Shown here piece after piece: positions 1 through 10,817 of a stretch of DNA of 64,000 nucleotides. This DNA is from Alteromonadaceae bacterium. GTDB taxonomy: Bacteria > Pseudomonadota > Gammaproteobacteria > Enterobacterales > Alteromonadaceae. Where the stretch lies: the NCBI GenBank assembly GCA_023301705.1, contig JALZUE010000019.1, forward strand, positions 1 to 64,000. Direction: 5' to 3'. The notes beneath the pieces were generated by a model that had not been told where the DNA came from, searched no databases, and saw nothing but the letters and a program-made list of their open reading frames with translations. The translations under genes were made by a program, and so were the position numbers. The stretch's first letter is position 1. Each line of letters starts with the position of its first letter.

Positions 1-1
1 T

Positions 2-103
2 GCAACATGTGGTGGTGAACCAGGGCAACGTTTCGATTTCTTCTATGGTGGTTATGTCTTTGATTTAGATGGTAACAAATTATGTTTTTACCAAATGACA
101 TAA
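2..103 (+). CDS. C-terminal fragment of a VOC/glyoxalase-like protein (truncated by window start)
   Basis: Frame 2 reads ATCGGEPGQRFDFFYGGYVFDLDGNKLCFYQMT* ; 'YVFDLDGNKL' resembles the terminal strand of VOC-fold proteins. Confidence 0.55.
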   Translation, partial: ATCGGEPGQRFDFFYGGYVFDLDGNKLCFYQMT

Positions 104-323
104 TCATTATTTAATCAATGTTAGTTTTTATCCATTAATATTGATGATATGAATAATAAAATAGGCTGTATTCATAGCCTATTTTACTCCTTTCGATAAA
201 TGTAATGATTCATCAGTATTAATTTTCAATGTCAATTAAACATCAATTGGGTTTGTAGTATTAATAATTATAACTATCTATATATAGGTAGGTATAATTA
301 TTAATACTAAAAGGATCATCATT

Positions 324-1145
324 GTGACAAATCTATTAGAAAAAACACAGCTGCATTTTATTAAAACAGATGTTACTAAAACACCTGTTGTTAATTATTC
401 TGGTCATGATGAATCACAAGGCTACAGTGATGAATATATTTACCAAGAAGCACAAATATTTGATGCAAGGGTTGCTAAAGCTGATAATGCTGCCACTTTA
501 AATAAAGAAGCTTTCACGTTAACGACATTTCAACCAGCACTTGTTGATTATAATAATACAGAAGAAATTAAAACGGTATATTATGCTGATGTTGAAGCCT
601 TAGTAAAAAAAGAAACAGGGGCAAGCCATGTGTTTGTTTTTGATCATACAATAAGAAGAGGTTTGAAAAACTCAAATCGACAACCCGCATACCATGTTCA
701 CAATGATTATACGTTTAAAACTGGTCATGCTAGAGCTTTGTCTGTTTTAGGGAAAGATGTCGTTAAGCAATTCGCTAATAAAAGAATGATACAAATTAAT
801 GTCTGGCGTTCAATTGCTGGTGTAGTAGAAAAAGATCCATTAGCGTTAATGGATGCAACAACGCTTGATAATAAAGACTTAGTTAAAACAGACATTCATT
901 TTAATGATATGAATACCGGAGAGACACATCAAGGTGAAATTTTTGCGCTTAAAAAGAATAAAAATCAACGCTGGTACTACTACCCTGAAATGAATGACAA
1001 AGAAGCTATTTTAATTAAAGGTTTTGATACAGACAATCAACACTCATGTTTTGCAATGCATACTGCTTTTGCACTCGCAACGCAAAATAAACATTCAAAA
1101 CCTAGACAAAGTATAGAAACAAGAACATATGCTTTTTATGATTAA
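324..1145 (+). CDS. CmcJ/NvfI-like oxidoreductase/hydroxylase family protein
   Basis: 273 aa ORF; motifs YHVHNDYT, INVWRSI, DxxHxxR-like C-terminal region typical of CmcJ/NvfI family. Confidence 0.65.
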   Translation: MTNLLEKTQLHFIKTDVTKTPVVNYSGHDESQGYSDEYIYQEAQIFDARVAKADNAATLNKEAFTLTTFQPALVDYNNTEEIKTVYYADVEALVKKETGASHVFVFDHTIRRGLKNSNRQPAYHVHNDYTFKTGHARALSVLGKDVVKQFANKRMIQINVWRSIAGVVEKDPLALMDATTLDNKDLVKTDIHFNDMNTGETHQGEIFALKKNKNQRWYYYPEMNDKEAILIKGFDTDNQHSCFAMHTAFALATQNKHSKPRQSIETRTYAFYD

Positions 1146-1172
1146 AACATTTTTTCGTTCACAACATTTAAT

Positions 1173-1208
1173 AAAAGCAGCATAGATTAACATGCTGCTT
1201 TTATTTTT
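1173..1208 (+). terminator. Rho-independent terminator
   Basis: AAAAGCAGCAT-agattaac-ATGCTGCTTTT followed by T-rich tract, just after the 324..1145 stop codon. Confidence 0.75.
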
Positions 1209-1319
1209 ATTTACGTTTAATTTAAACGGTATACCCAATAATTTCATTCTATAAAATTAAAGGATAATAAACTCAGGTCACATAATTTTGTATGAAAAAA
1301 GAGTATTCGTTAGTTTTAT

Positions 1320-2879
1320 TTAACTTTGACGAATAATATAATCAAAGGCAGATAACGATGCTTTTGAACCTTCACCCATAGCAATTACTATTTGCTTGTA
1401 AGGTACTGTCGATACATCACCTGCGGCAAATATACCTGGTTCAGATGTTTCACAGCGTTCATTAATCATAATTTCACCGTATTTCGTTACATCAACAACA
1501 TCTTCTACAAAACTACTATTAGGTACTAGGCCTATCTGTACAAAAATACCCGCCACACTGTGTTGCTTTACTTCACCTGTATTTCTGTCTTCATAAGCAA
1601 GCGCTACTACTTTGCCATTTTCTGCAATGACTTCTTTTGTTGCTGCATTTTTAATAATGGTAATACGCTCATGCGCTTGTGCTTTTTCAACTAATACTTG
1701 ATCAGCTTTTAGTTCAGGTAAAAATTCAAATACGGTGACATGTTTCACCATGCCTGCTAAATCTAATGCAGCTTCAATACCTGAATTACCACCACCTACA
1801 ACAGCAACATCTTTACCTTTAAAGAAAGGTCCGTCACAGTGAGGGCAATAAGCAACACCTGAACCAATATTTTCTTTTTCGCCTGGTACACCAAGCTCAC
1901 GCCATTTGGCACCCGTGGCAACAATCACTGTTTTTGATTCAATGACTTCACCGCTTGATAAGTGTAATTTTTTAGGCGAACCAGCCTCACCTTTCTCTAT
2001 TTTTTCAACACGTAAAAACTCTTTAGTAGTGATATCGTAATCACTTAAGTGTGCCAGCATATTATTGGTTAATTCAGTACCCGTTGTTTTTGAAACTGAA
2101 ATTAAGTTTTCAATACCAACGGTGTCTTTTACTTGCCCGCCGATACGGTCAGCAATCATAGTGACTTTTAAACCTTTACGCGCAGCATAAATGGCTGACG
2201 CCACACCTGCTGGGCCAGCACCAACAACAGTTATATCTTGTAATGGAAGCTGTTCGGTGTCATCGCCACCAACAATATATGGAAAGCGTTCTATTAATTT
2301 ATCAACTAATTGTGCAGTGTCTATTTTACCATTAGCGAACAGCTCACCATTAAGGTATACGCTAGGTACGCCCTGAATATTTCGTTCTGAAATTAATGGT
2401 TGAAATAAACCACCATCAATCATTTCAGAGCTGATGTTTGCATTTAATAAGGCAAATTGATTTAACGATTGCACAACATCTGGACAGTTATGACAACTTA
2501 ATGAAATAAATACTTCAAAATGTAAATCGTCTTGTATTTTCTTAACCATTGTTGCCAATGTTTTATCAAGCTTTGTTTCAGTACCTGACGATTGCAATAT
2601 AGCTAATACTAACGAGTTAAATTCATGACCACTTGGAATACCTGAGAAATGAATACCGTTATTTTCTCCACCTACTTCGAGGTAAAAAGTAATTGGGCTA
2701 CGTAAATTTTCATCACGTTCAACTAAGCTCAAATTATCTGATACTGAGCAAAGCTGTGTTAGAAAATCTACAAGTTCAGTACGTTTATCATATTCACCGG
2801 TTTGTAACACTATTGATACCTTATTCTTCATATTCGCGGTATACGTTTTTAATGCGTTTAAAATATCGTTGTTTAACAT
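1320..2879 (-). CDS. ahpF: Alkyl hydroperoxide reductase subunit F
   Basis: 519 aa; tandem glutaredoxin-like N-terminal region with CHNCPD, FAD/NAD domains, CPHCDGP redox motif, GIFAAGDVS. Confidence 0.97.
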   Translation of the reverse strand: MLNNDILNALKTYTANMKNKVSIVLQTGEYDKRTELVDFLTQLCSVSDNLSLVERDENLRSPITFYLEVGGENNGIHFSGIPSGHEFNSLVLAILQSSGTETKLDKTLATMVKKIQDDLHFEVFISLSCHNCPDVVQSLNQFALLNANISSEMIDGGLFQPLISERNIQGVPSVYLNGELFANGKIDTAQLVDKLIERFPYIVGGDDTEQLPLQDITVVGAGPAGVASAIYAARKGLKVTMIADRIGGQVKDTVGIENLISVSKTTGTELTNNMLAHLSDYDITTKEFLRVEKIEKGEAGSPKKLHLSSGEVIESKTVIVATGAKWRELGVPGEKENIGSGVAYCPHCDGPFFKGKDVAVVGGGNSGIEAALDLAGMVKHVTVFEFLPELKADQVLVEKAQAHERITIIKNAATKEVIAENGKVVALAYEDRNTGEVKQHSVAGIFVQIGLVPNSSFVEDVVDVTKYGEIMINERCETSEPGIFAAGDVSTVPYKQIVIAMGEGSKASLSAFDYIIRQS

Positions 2880-2989
2880 GTTACTACCTTACTTTGATGA
2901 TTATTCTGAACTTATGAGATAAAAAAAGACGAAAAGCAGATAAACTGGCAATTCGCCTAAGGGAAGTGTTAAGTTGATATAACTTAAAT

Positions 2990-3553
2990 TTAGATTTTGC
3001 CTACTAAGTCTAGGCTCGGAGTTAATGTCGCTTCACCTTGTTCCCAAGCTGCTGGACATACTTCACCGTCGTTTGCACGAACATATTGTGCAGCTTTAAC
3101 GTTACGAATCATGTCTTTAGCGTTACGACCAATACCACCAGCGTGAATTTGTTCAACTTGAATGATACCGTCTGGATCTGCTAAGAAAGTAGCACGTTGC
3201 GCCATATGGTCTTCTTCAATCATTACATCAAAACCACGAGTAATAGTACCTGTTTGGTCACCTAGCATTGGGTATTCAATTTGACCAATTGCATCTGAAG
3301 AATCGTGCCATGCTTTGTGTGAAAAGTGTGTATCTGTTGATACAGCATAAACTTCAACGTCTAGCGCTTGTAGCTCTTTGTATTGCTTAGCCATGTCTTC
3401 TAATTCAGTAGGACAAATAAAGGTAAAGTCAGCAGGGTAGAATAAAAATATTGACCATTTGCCTTTAACACTTTCAGATGTTACTTCAACAAACTCACCG
3501 TTATGGAATGCTTGAGCGCTAAATTCTGGGATAGACTTGCCTATTTGAGCCAT
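2990..3553 (-). CDS. ahpC: Peroxiredoxin, alkyl hydroperoxide reductase subunit C
   Basis: 187 aa; [16 protein letters not shown] peroxidatic Cys motif, EVCPAAW resolving Cys motif. Confidence 0.97.
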   Translation of the reverse strand: MAQIGKSIPEFSAQAFHNGEFVEVTSESVKGKWSIFLFYPADFTFICPTELEDMAKQYKELQALDVEVYAVSTDTHFSHKAWHDSSDAIGQIEYPMLGDQTGTITRGFDVMIEEDHMAQRATFLADPDGIIQVEQIHAGGIGRNAKDMIRNVKAAQYVRANDGEVCPAAWEQGEATLTPSLDLVGKI

Positions 3554-3732
3554 GGGTATTTCCTCGTTAAATTATTATTCGATTAAGTATTAAAAGCATG
3601 TCTGCTTTCGATGAAGTAATAATAGAGGGAATGGCTTTATTAATAAATTTAATAAAATTGATTTTTATGTTCAGAAATATTGAATATAAACAAATAAATA
3701 TTTAACCTGTCAGAAGGTACATAATAAAAACA

Positions 3733-3770
3733 TAAAAAAAGAGCTGTACTTCACATGGAAGTACAGCCCT
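3733..3770 (-). terminator. Rho-independent terminator of katG
   Basis: Minus strand AGGGCTGTACTTC-catgt-GAAGTACAGCTCTTTTTTT, directly downstream of katG stop. Confidence 0.85.
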
Positions 3771-3793
3771 ATTAGTTAATGTAAGTAATTAAC

Positions 3794-6019
3794 TTATTTT
3801 AAATCGAAGCGATCTAATTGCATTACTTTAACCCATGCTTTAACAAAGTCATTAACAAACTTTTTGTCAGCATCGTCAGAAGCATATACTTCAGCAATAG
3901 ATCTTAGCTCTGTACTTGAACCAAAAATAAGATCAACTGGTGTTGCTTTCCACTTTAATTCGCCAGAAGCACGGTCATTACCTTTATAAATACCTTCAGC
4001 AGACTCATCTTTTGTCCATACTGTTGCCATATCTAATAAATTAACAAAGAAATCATTTGTTAATGTACCAGGCTTATCAGTAAATACACCGTATGATGAA
4101 CCATCGTAGTTAGCGTCAAGTGCACGCATACCACCAACTAATACAGTCATTTCTGGAACAGTTAAACCAAGAGAGTTAGCTTTATTTACTAACATTTCTG
4201 CTGGCGATCTGTAACTATCTGTTGAGTAATAGTTACGGAAACCATCAGCATTTGGTTTCAAGTAGCTAAATGATTTAACATCAGTTTGTGCTTGTGTAGC
4301 ATCAGCACGACCAGGAACAAATGGCACTTCTACTTCATGTCCAGCTTGTTTAGCCGCTTCTTCTAATGCAGCAGCACCACCTAGAACAATTACATCAGCA
4401 AGTGATACTTGTTTTTTAGATGACTTCTTGTTGAACTTCTCTTGAATTGATTCAAGTTTAGCAAGCACTTTACTTAATTCTTTCGGGTTATTTACAGCCC
4501 ACTCGTTTTGTGGTGCTAAATTAATACGAGCACCATTTGCACCGCCACGCATATCAGTTACACGATGGCTAGAGCCAGAAGCCCATGCAGTACGAATCAG
4601 TTGTTGTGTTGTTAAACCAGATTTAAGAATTTCTTTTTTCAGCTTAGCTACGTCTTTATTTGTTACTACTTTGTAGTCAACCGCTGAAATAGGATCTTGC
4701 CATGTTAATACTTCTGCAGGAACCTCTGAACCAACATATCTAGCACGTGGCCCCATATCTCTGTGTGTTAATTTGAACCAAGCTTTTGCGAATGCTTTAT
4801 CAAAAACTGTTGTATCAGCTCTGAAGCTTTCAACAATTTTACGGAATTCAGGGTCTTCTTTAAGCGCAACATCTGTTGTAAACATAATAGGTGCATTACG
4901 TTTACCTGGAATATGTGCATCAGGTACTAAGAACTTTGCAGCTGGATCATCAGGTGTCCATTGTGTTGCACCTGCAGGGCTTTTCGTTTTAACCCAATTG
5001 AAGTTCATTAAGTTATCTAAGTAATTAGACGACCATTTAGTAGGAGTTACAGTCCAAGCACCTTCTAAACCACTACTTATAGTATCAGCACCTACGCCAG
5101 TACCACATTTGTTTTTCCAGCCTAAAGCTTGTTGTTCAATTGCTGCTCCACCAGGTGCATCACCAACACAACCAGCAGGCTTTCTTGCACCATGTGCTTT
5201 ACCTAATGTGTGACCACCAGCTAATAATGCAACAATTTCTTCATCATTCATTGCCATGCGGCCAAATGAACGACGAATGTCATTTGCTGCTAATAATGGA
5301 TCAGGGTTACCGTGAGGACCTTCAGGGTTTACATAAATTAAACCTTGTTCAAGCGCTGCTACTGGGCCTACAAGCTTACCTTTTTTATCATGGCGTTTAT
5401 CAGTAAGAAATTTCTTTTCAGGACCCCAGTATACTAGATCTGGTTCCCAATCATCAGAGCGTCCACCAGCAAAACCGAATGTTTTAAAGCCACTTGACTC
5501 TAATGCAACATTACCTGAAAGTACCATTAAATCAGCCCAAGAAAGCTGACGACCATACTTTTGCTTAACAGGCCACATCAAACGACGAGCTTTATCTAAG
5601 TTAACGTTATCAGGCCAGCTATTTAATGGATCAAAACGTTGTTGACCACCTGATGCACCACCACGACCGTCAGTAACACGGTAAACACCAGCACTATGCC
5701 AAGCCATACGAATCATTAATGGACCATAATGACCCCAATCTGCAGGCCACCAAGACTTTGAGTCAGTTAATGTTTGCTTAATATCTTCTTTAAGAACAGC
5801 TAAATCAATTTTCGCAAATTCTTCTGCATAATTATACTCTTCACCATAAGGGTTAGATTCAGCACTATGCTGACGAAGAGGAGCTAGGTTTAATTGGTTT
5901 GGCCACCAAAATTGGTTTGTTTTAGCATCTGTATCTTGTGCTAAAACAGATGTACTCATGGCCATCGATGAGATTGCAACTGATATTGCTGCTGCTATTG
6001 ACAGTGTTTTCTTCGACAT
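3794..6019 (-). CDS. katG: Catalase-peroxidase with N-terminal signal peptide
   Basis: 741 aa; [13 protein letters not shown] and [10 protein letters not shown] heme-peroxidase motifs, duplicated peroxidase domain; N-terminus [28 protein letters not shown] looks like a Sec signal. Confidence 0.96.
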   Translation of the reverse strand: MSKKTLSIAAAISVAISSMAMSTSVLAQDTDAKTNQFWWPNQLNLAPLRQHSAESNPYGEEYNYAEEFAKIDLAVLKEDIKQTLTDSKSWWPADWGHYGPLMIRMAWHSAGVYRVTDGRGGASGGQQRFDPLNSWPDNVNLDKARRLMWPVKQKYGRQLSWADLMVLSGNVALESSGFKTFGFAGGRSDDWEPDLVYWGPEKKFLTDKRHDKKGKLVGPVAALEQGLIYVNPEGPHGNPDPLLAANDIRRSFGRMAMNDEEIVALLAGGHTLGKAHGARKPAGCVGDAPGGAAIEQQALGWKNKCGTGVGADTISSGLEGAWTVTPTKWSSNYLDNLMNFNWVKTKSPAGATQWTPDDPAAKFLVPDAHIPGKRNAPIMFTTDVALKEDPEFRKIVESFRADTTVFDKAFAKAWFKLTHRDMGPRARYVGSEVPAEVLTWQDPISAVDYKVVTNKDVAKLKKEILKSGLTTQQLIRTAWASGSSHRVTDMRGGANGARINLAPQNEWAVNNPKELSKVLAKLESIQEKFNKKSSKKQVSLADVIVLGGAAALEEAAKQAGHEVEVPFVPGRADATQAQTDVKSFSYLKPNADGFRNYYSTDSYRSPAEMLVNKANSLGLTVPEMTVLVGGMRALDANYDGSSYGVFTDKPGTLTNDFFVNLLDMATVWTKDESAEGIYKGNDRASGELKWKATPVDLIFGSSTELRSIAEVYASDDADKKFVNDFVKAWVKVMQLDRFDLK

Positions 6020-6272
6020 TGTTCATTCTCCGTTTGTTTGAGTTTGAAAATTAGTTTTATTAATCATTGAACTACTTATGAATAATAAATTTAATGGTTG
6101 TATATCAGTGGTTTAGCTATTTACTATATGACCATTTTAGTCTATCTTTGTCATAATTGTTAGAAATAAATTGATTAAGTTGTGAAGTTATAACATTTCA
6201 TTAACAACTATTGATATTTGTTTATTTAATAGCATAGTCTTAACTTAGTATTTTTTAAAGTTGAATAAAATG

Positions 6273-6287
6273 ATAGCAATGTTCTAT
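6273..6287. promoter_or_regulatory. Possible OxyR half-site (ATAG-N7-CTAT) in the katG-oxyR intergenic region
   Basis: ATAGCAATGTTCTAT matches the ATAG-N7-CTAT half of the OxyR consensus; the flanking second half is not matched. Confidence 0.35.
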
Positions 6288-6354
6288 TTTTTTAAAGTGA
6301 TTGGTTCGGTTTATTGGATTAATATGTCATCAACATTCAATAAAAGTGATAAAT

Positions 6355-7257
6355 ATGATTTCAATTAAACAATTACATTATGCATTAGCGATAGAAAAGA
6401 CATTGCATTTTAAGAAAGCTGCAGAAGCATGTAATGTTTCACAATCAGCATTAAGTACTTCTATTAATGAACTCGAAAAACAATTAGGTGTTCCGATATT
6501 TGAACGGAACAATAAGAAGGTTTTAGTAACGGGTAATGGTCAATTAATTCTAGATAAAGCGAAAAGAGTTAAATTAGAGCTAGATGAATTATTACAAATT
6601 TCACAAATGCATAAGCAACCATTTGCAAATGAAATGACAATAGGTGTTATTCCTACTATTGGCCCTTATTTGTTGCCAAAAGTATTACCCGAGGTCAGGG
6701 TACAATATCCTGATTTTAAATTAAAAATTATAGAAGATCAGTCTCATGTATTAACCGAAAAAGTGAGAACAGGTGAAATTGATGCTGCTATTCTCGCTTT
6801 ACCTTACCCTGTAGATGGGTTGATGACGTTTAATTTTTGGGAAGAAGACTTTTACTGGGTATGTCATAAAGATGATTGTTCAAATACTTTAAGAGAAATA
6901 GCCAGTGATGAATTAGAAACTGAAAAATTAATGTTATTAAAAGAAGGGCATTGTTTGAAAGATCATGTACTTGAAGCATGTAAGCTACAAAGTACAAAAT
7001 CTAATACTGATTTTGATTCAACTAGTTTACATACTTTAATTCAAATGGTGGCAGGTAAATTAGGTACAACATTGGTCCCTCAAATGGCATTAGATAAATT
7101 AATATACAATGAACCTGAACTACGAGCTATTCATTTAAAAGAGCCTGGACCTCATCGAAGTATAGCGTTAGTTATAAGACCTAATTATGTCAGAACAAAT
7201 GAATTAACCTTGTTAAAAGACATTTTTACAAAGCAACTTATGCTTAAATGTTGCTAA
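6355..7257 (+). CDS. oxyR: LysR-family hydrogen-peroxide regulator (OxyR-like); start re-set from 6301 to 6355
   Basis: HTH MISIKQLHYALAIEKTLHFKKAAEACNVSQSALS; two cysteines in an OxyR-like EGHCLKDHVLEACK segment; adjacent to katG/ahpCF. Confidence 0.92.
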   Translation: MISIKQLHYALAIEKTLHFKKAAEACNVSQSALSTSINELEKQLGVPIFERNNKKVLVTGNGQLILDKAKRVKLELDELLQISQMHKQPFANEMTIGVIPTIGPYLLPKVLPEVRVQYPDFKLKIIEDQSHVLTEKVRTGEIDAAILALPYPVDGLMTFNFWEEDFYWVCHKDDCSNTLREIASDELETEKLMLLKEGHCLKDHVLEACKLQSTKSNTDFDSTSLHTLIQMVAGKLGTTLVPQMALDKLIYNEPELRAIHLKEPGPHRSIALVIRPNYVRTNELTLLKDIFTKQLMLKCC

Positions 7258-7300
7258 CTATATAGCTTAAAATAAACTGAACAGAGTGGTAAAATCTTAC

Positions 7301-8353
7301 TTACTCTTGTTCATTTGTTGAGTTTTCTTCAGCATAAAGCCTATTTTTCTGCTGCAATAGTTTATCAACATAACGTGACATTTTGAGTTTCTTCTTAATA
7401 TTATTATCTAAATAAACTTCTATTTCGTTTAATGTTTTCTGAATATTATCTATTTGATTAGTGATTGCTAATGGTGTTGAATTTTGTTCATTACTAGTTG
7501 ACGGTTCAATGCTTTGCATTTGGTTTGTACGTAATGATCCTGTTAATTCTATTTCCATTTCACTAGCTACTTGTTGCACCGCATGAATATTAATAACGTC
7601 GAGCTCTTCTAAAAAAGCATAAAGTAAAATACGGTCAACAAAAATATTTATTTTACGAGGTACACCTAATGCTTTTTCATGAATTAAGGCATAGCACTCT
7701 TCAGAAAAAATATTTTCTTTATTACACTGTGCTTGTTGCAAACGGTGGTTTATATATTCTTTAACCTCTTCTACGGACAAAGGCTTTAAATGTGCAGAAG
7801 CAATAATACGTTGTCTAAATTGTTCCATGTTAGGCGCTTGAATAATATCTTTTAATTCTTCTTGCCCAAGTAAAAAGCTTTGAATTAACGGTTTATTATT
7901 CAACTGGAAATTAGATAACATTCGAAGTTCTTCAACCGTTTCTGAAGGTAAATTTTGAGCTTCATCAACTAATAATAAAGCCCGCTTTCCTTGTTGATTT
8001 AGCTGAATCAAAAAATTTTCAATTGCACGTAGTAAATCTGCTTTACTATGGTTGTTAAGTGGAATTTTAAATTCAGAAGCGACTAGTTCTAATAATTCTT
8101 GTGGTGCTAATTTTGTTGTCACAATTTGAGCAGCAACAATATTCTCGTCACCAATATTATTCAGTAAATTACGTGCAATGGTGGTTTTACCGGTTCCTAT
8201 AGGGCCGGTAATAACAATAAAACCTTCACCTTGATCTAAGCCGTACTGTAAGTAAGATAATGCACGTTGATGATGGCTAGAAGCAAAGAAAAACCTAGGA
8301 TCAGGGCTTAATTGAAAAGGTCTTTCTTTAAAGCCATAATAATCTTCATACAT
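7301..8353 (-). CDS. XrtA-associated ATPase (ExeA-like AAA, TIGR03015-type)
   Basis: MYEDYYGFKERPFQLSPDPRFFF, Walker A GPIGTGKTT, Walker B LLLVDEAQNL; position in XrtA locus. Confidence 0.92.
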   Translation of the reverse strand: MYEDYYGFKERPFQLSPDPRFFFASSHHQRALSYLQYGLDQGEGFIVITGPIGTGKTTIARNLLNNIGDENIVAAQIVTTKLAPQELLELVASEFKIPLNNHSKADLLRAIENFLIQLNQQGKRALLLVDEAQNLPSETVEELRMLSNFQLNNKPLIQSFLLGQEELKDIIQAPNMEQFRQRIIASAHLKPLSVEEVKEYINHRLQQAQCNKENIFSEECYALIHEKALGVPRKINIFVDRILLYAFLEELDVINIHAVQQVASEMEIELTGSLRTNQMQSIEPSTSNEQNSTPLAITNQIDNIQKTLNEIEVYLDNNIKKKLKMSRYVDKLLQQKNRLYAEENSTNEQE

Positions 8354-8356
8354 GAA

Positions 8357-9922
8357 CTAAAAATCCTTATTTAAGGTAAAACTTACACGATTTTCGTCAT
8401 AGTTAAAGTTATCAACACTTGAACTACGATTAGTGTGCCCTAAAGTAAAAGACATATTTAATAAGTCACTAATATTTCTATTATAAGTTAAGGAGTAACG
8501 GCGAGTTAAATCAGTTTGTGTTGTTGTAGCTACATCAATACTTTGATCTGTATAACTAGATAATAAGCTAATTGTAGTTTGGTTAGATATACTTCGAGAT
8601 GCAGATAAAGATAAAAATTTCGTTAATGTTTCCGAACTATTATTATCACCTAAGTTTTCTCTACTTGTGTAACGGGCGTTCGTAGAAAAACGTGTTCTTT
8701 GTAATGTTAAAGTTGATGTCCAAGAAAATACTTTATTTAAAGAAAAAATATCATCATCAACTAACTCTAATGAAGTTACATTAATACTTGAAAGCGCATT
8801 AGTTTCAGGTTCGGACTCTAATAGTATAATACAGTCAGAAATATCGGTTGCAATATTAGTACAAAAGGTTTCAGAAGTAACTGATTCAAAATTATCTCGT
8901 GTAAATGTTCGTACGGTTTCATTATATGAAATGGTATTTGTTAATCGTCTATTTTGATGCGTAATCTGCGCACTATAACTATCACCAAAAAAGCGTTGTG
9001 TATAACCTAATTCAATCTGTGTGCGTGAACTTGGCTGCCAATTAAGAGATGCATCAGCAAAGGCTTCTTGTTCTTCTATAGTATCACTGCTATTTCCAAA
9101 GGGTTTATTATAAGAAAAATCGACAAAGAGCCTTGGTAATATTAGCCATCTGAAGCCAACACCATAAGACTCTGTTTCGAGTGACGTTGTTGAAACATTA
9201 CCTGAATTATCTTCTAAAAAATAACGTACAAAAGGTATGAAGGCATAATCAGTTATATAGCCTAATTGTACATCTACCGAACTTTGTCTAGAGTCACCGT
9301 TATTATTACTATTGTTTGATTCAATGAACGATAAATCAGAGTTCCAAAATAGATACCTAGCTGAAACACCATTTGTAGATGAAAAATTAAATGTGGTGCT
9401 GGTGCGTTCACCAATATCATCACCTGATGATGATGTTGAAAAATCTAATGTACTACTTGTTATATGGTATCTATTGTTCACATTATATAACAAACCTGTT
9501 TGATAATTTTCTGTTTGAACTGTGTCATTGAATAACAAATTGTTATTTGAGCTGGTAGCAATATTTCTCGACTGGTTTTGAATGGTTGCAGACCCGGTTA
9601 AAGATATACCGTTAGGCCATAGCTGAATCGTTCCATCTGCATCTAAAGCAGTAAAGCTTGAGTTTAAAGAGCTATCAAAGCTAAATAAAGAATAAGTATT
9701 GGTTGAAGATAATGAAAAAGAAGATGCATTACTTTCATATTCGCTAGTTAAATTAACATTAAACTGACTTACTAACCCACTTTGCTGATCAAAGCGTGAT
9801 AGTTCAAGATTATCCGAATAGGTTTCATCAATACTAATACTAGGTGTAAAAGAAAATGACTTAGCAAAACTTAATCCTGAAACTAAACTTGCCATTAAAA
9901 GTAAAGTAACTTTATTTCTCAT
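8357..9922 (-). CDS. XrtA/PEP-CTERM-associated outer-membrane beta-barrel protein (TIGR03016-type); start re-set to 9922
   Basis: Signal peptide MRNKVTLLLMASLVSGLSFA, alternating beta-strand pattern, terminal ..VSFTLNKDF aromatic C-terminus; synteny. Confidence 0.85.
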   Translation of the reverse strand: MRNKVTLLLMASLVSGLSFAKSFSFTPSISIDETYSDNLELSRFDQQSGLVSQFNVNLTSEYESNASSFSLSSTNTYSLFSFDSSLNSSFTALDADGTIQLWPNGISLTGSATIQNQSRNIATSSNNNLLFNDTVQTENYQTGLLYNVNNRYHITSSTLDFSTSSSGDDIGERTSTTFNFSSTNGVSARYLFWNSDLSFIESNNSNNNGDSRQSSVDVQLGYITDYAFIPFVRYFLEDNSGNVSTTSLETESYGVGFRWLILPRLFVDFSYNKPFGNSSDTIEEQEAFADASLNWQPSSRTQIELGYTQRFFGDSYSAQITHQNRRLTNTISYNETVRTFTRDNFESVTSETFCTNIATDISDCIILLESEPETNALSSINVTSLELVDDDIFSLNKVFSWTSTLTLQRTRFSTNARYTSRENLGDNNSSETLTKFLSLSASRSISNQTTISLLSSYTDQSIDVATTTQTDLTRRYSLTYNRNISDLLNMSFTLGHTNRSSSVDNFNYDENRVSFTLNKDF

Positions 9923-10814
9923 AACCATAACCATAGCCATAATATCCATATAAATCTTTATGTGTTCTTATTGCTTTGTTAATCACCAGACCAACAGCTA
10001 AGTTTTCACTTAATGCCTCAGTTGCTTTTTTTACGTCTTCAATATATGTTTTAGACTCTTCAGCTACAACAATTGCTTGTCCCATGAAACTAGATAAAAC
10101 CAATGTTTCAGTAATGCCAATTAATGGTGGAGAATCAAAAATCACAATGCGATCAGGGTATCGTTTCGCTAATTCATTTGCTAGTGTTAGCATTTTATCA
10201 CTGGCTAATAATTCATTTGATAAGTGATGAGGTTCACCGGCGGGTATAACTTTTAAATTATCAATATTAGTATTGTAAATTATATCACTGACATTGTCGG
10301 TTTCATTTAATAAGTACTCTATTAGGCCATTAGAGTCTGGTAAACCAAGCTCTCTGTTTAAACTCGGTCGTAAAACATCAGCGTCTATTAATAAAACGGT
10401 TTTGTCTTGTTCTAATGCAATACTTAATGCCAAGTTAATCGAAATAAAGGTTTTACCTTCATTTGGTTTTGAACTTGTTACCATGACCAAATTAGAATTA
10501 TTTAATGTTTTTGCGGCTTTACCAAAAGCATTATTTAGAATTTTACGCTTAATTTGGCGACATTCATCTTTAATACTACTTCTGATGCCATTTTCAATTA
10601 AATAACCTCTACTGCTCATATCATCTAAATCAACATTGAATGTGCTGTTAGGCGACTTAATATCAGTATTAATTTCTATAGTCTTTTCTGTATTTTGCGT
10701 AGAAACGTTTTCATTAACTTGTTGACTGTTTATATTATTTTGAGTCGATACGCTAAGTTCTTGCGCTTTATTTATTAGTTTTTGTTTTGCTAATGCTTTT
10801 TCTATTGTACTCAT
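9912..10814 (-). CDS. XrtA-associated tyrosine autokinase (BY-kinase, TIGR03018-type)
   Basis: Walker A SSKPNEGKTFISINLA, LLIDADVLRPS, Tyr-rich C-terminus YGYYGYGYGYEK. Confidence 0.93.
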   Translation of the reverse strand: MSTIEKALAKQKLINKAQELSVSTQNNINSQQVNENVSTQNTEKTIEINTDIKSPNSTFNVDLDDMSSRGYLIENGIRSSIKDECRQIKRKILNNAFGKAAKTLNNSNLVMVTSSKPNEGKTFISINLALSIALEQDKTVLLIDADVLRPSLNRELGLPDSNGLIEYLLNETDNVSDIIYNTNIDNLKVIPAGEPHHLSNELLASDKMLTLANELAKRYPDRIVIFDSPPLIGITETLVLSSFMGQAIVVAEESKTYIEDVKKATEALSENLAVGLVINKAIRTHKDLYGYYGYGYGYEK

Positions 10815-10817
10815 AAT

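Noticed and set aside
4773-5406. Plus-strand ORFs 4773..5024 and 5140..5406
   Set aside because: Antisense to katG, low-complexity translations without recognisable domains; shadow ORFs
9923-9949. N-terminal extension MDIMAMVMV of the beta-barrel ORF
   Set aside because: Out-of-frame reading of the kinase Gly-Tyr repeat; the signal peptide begins at MRNK (9922)
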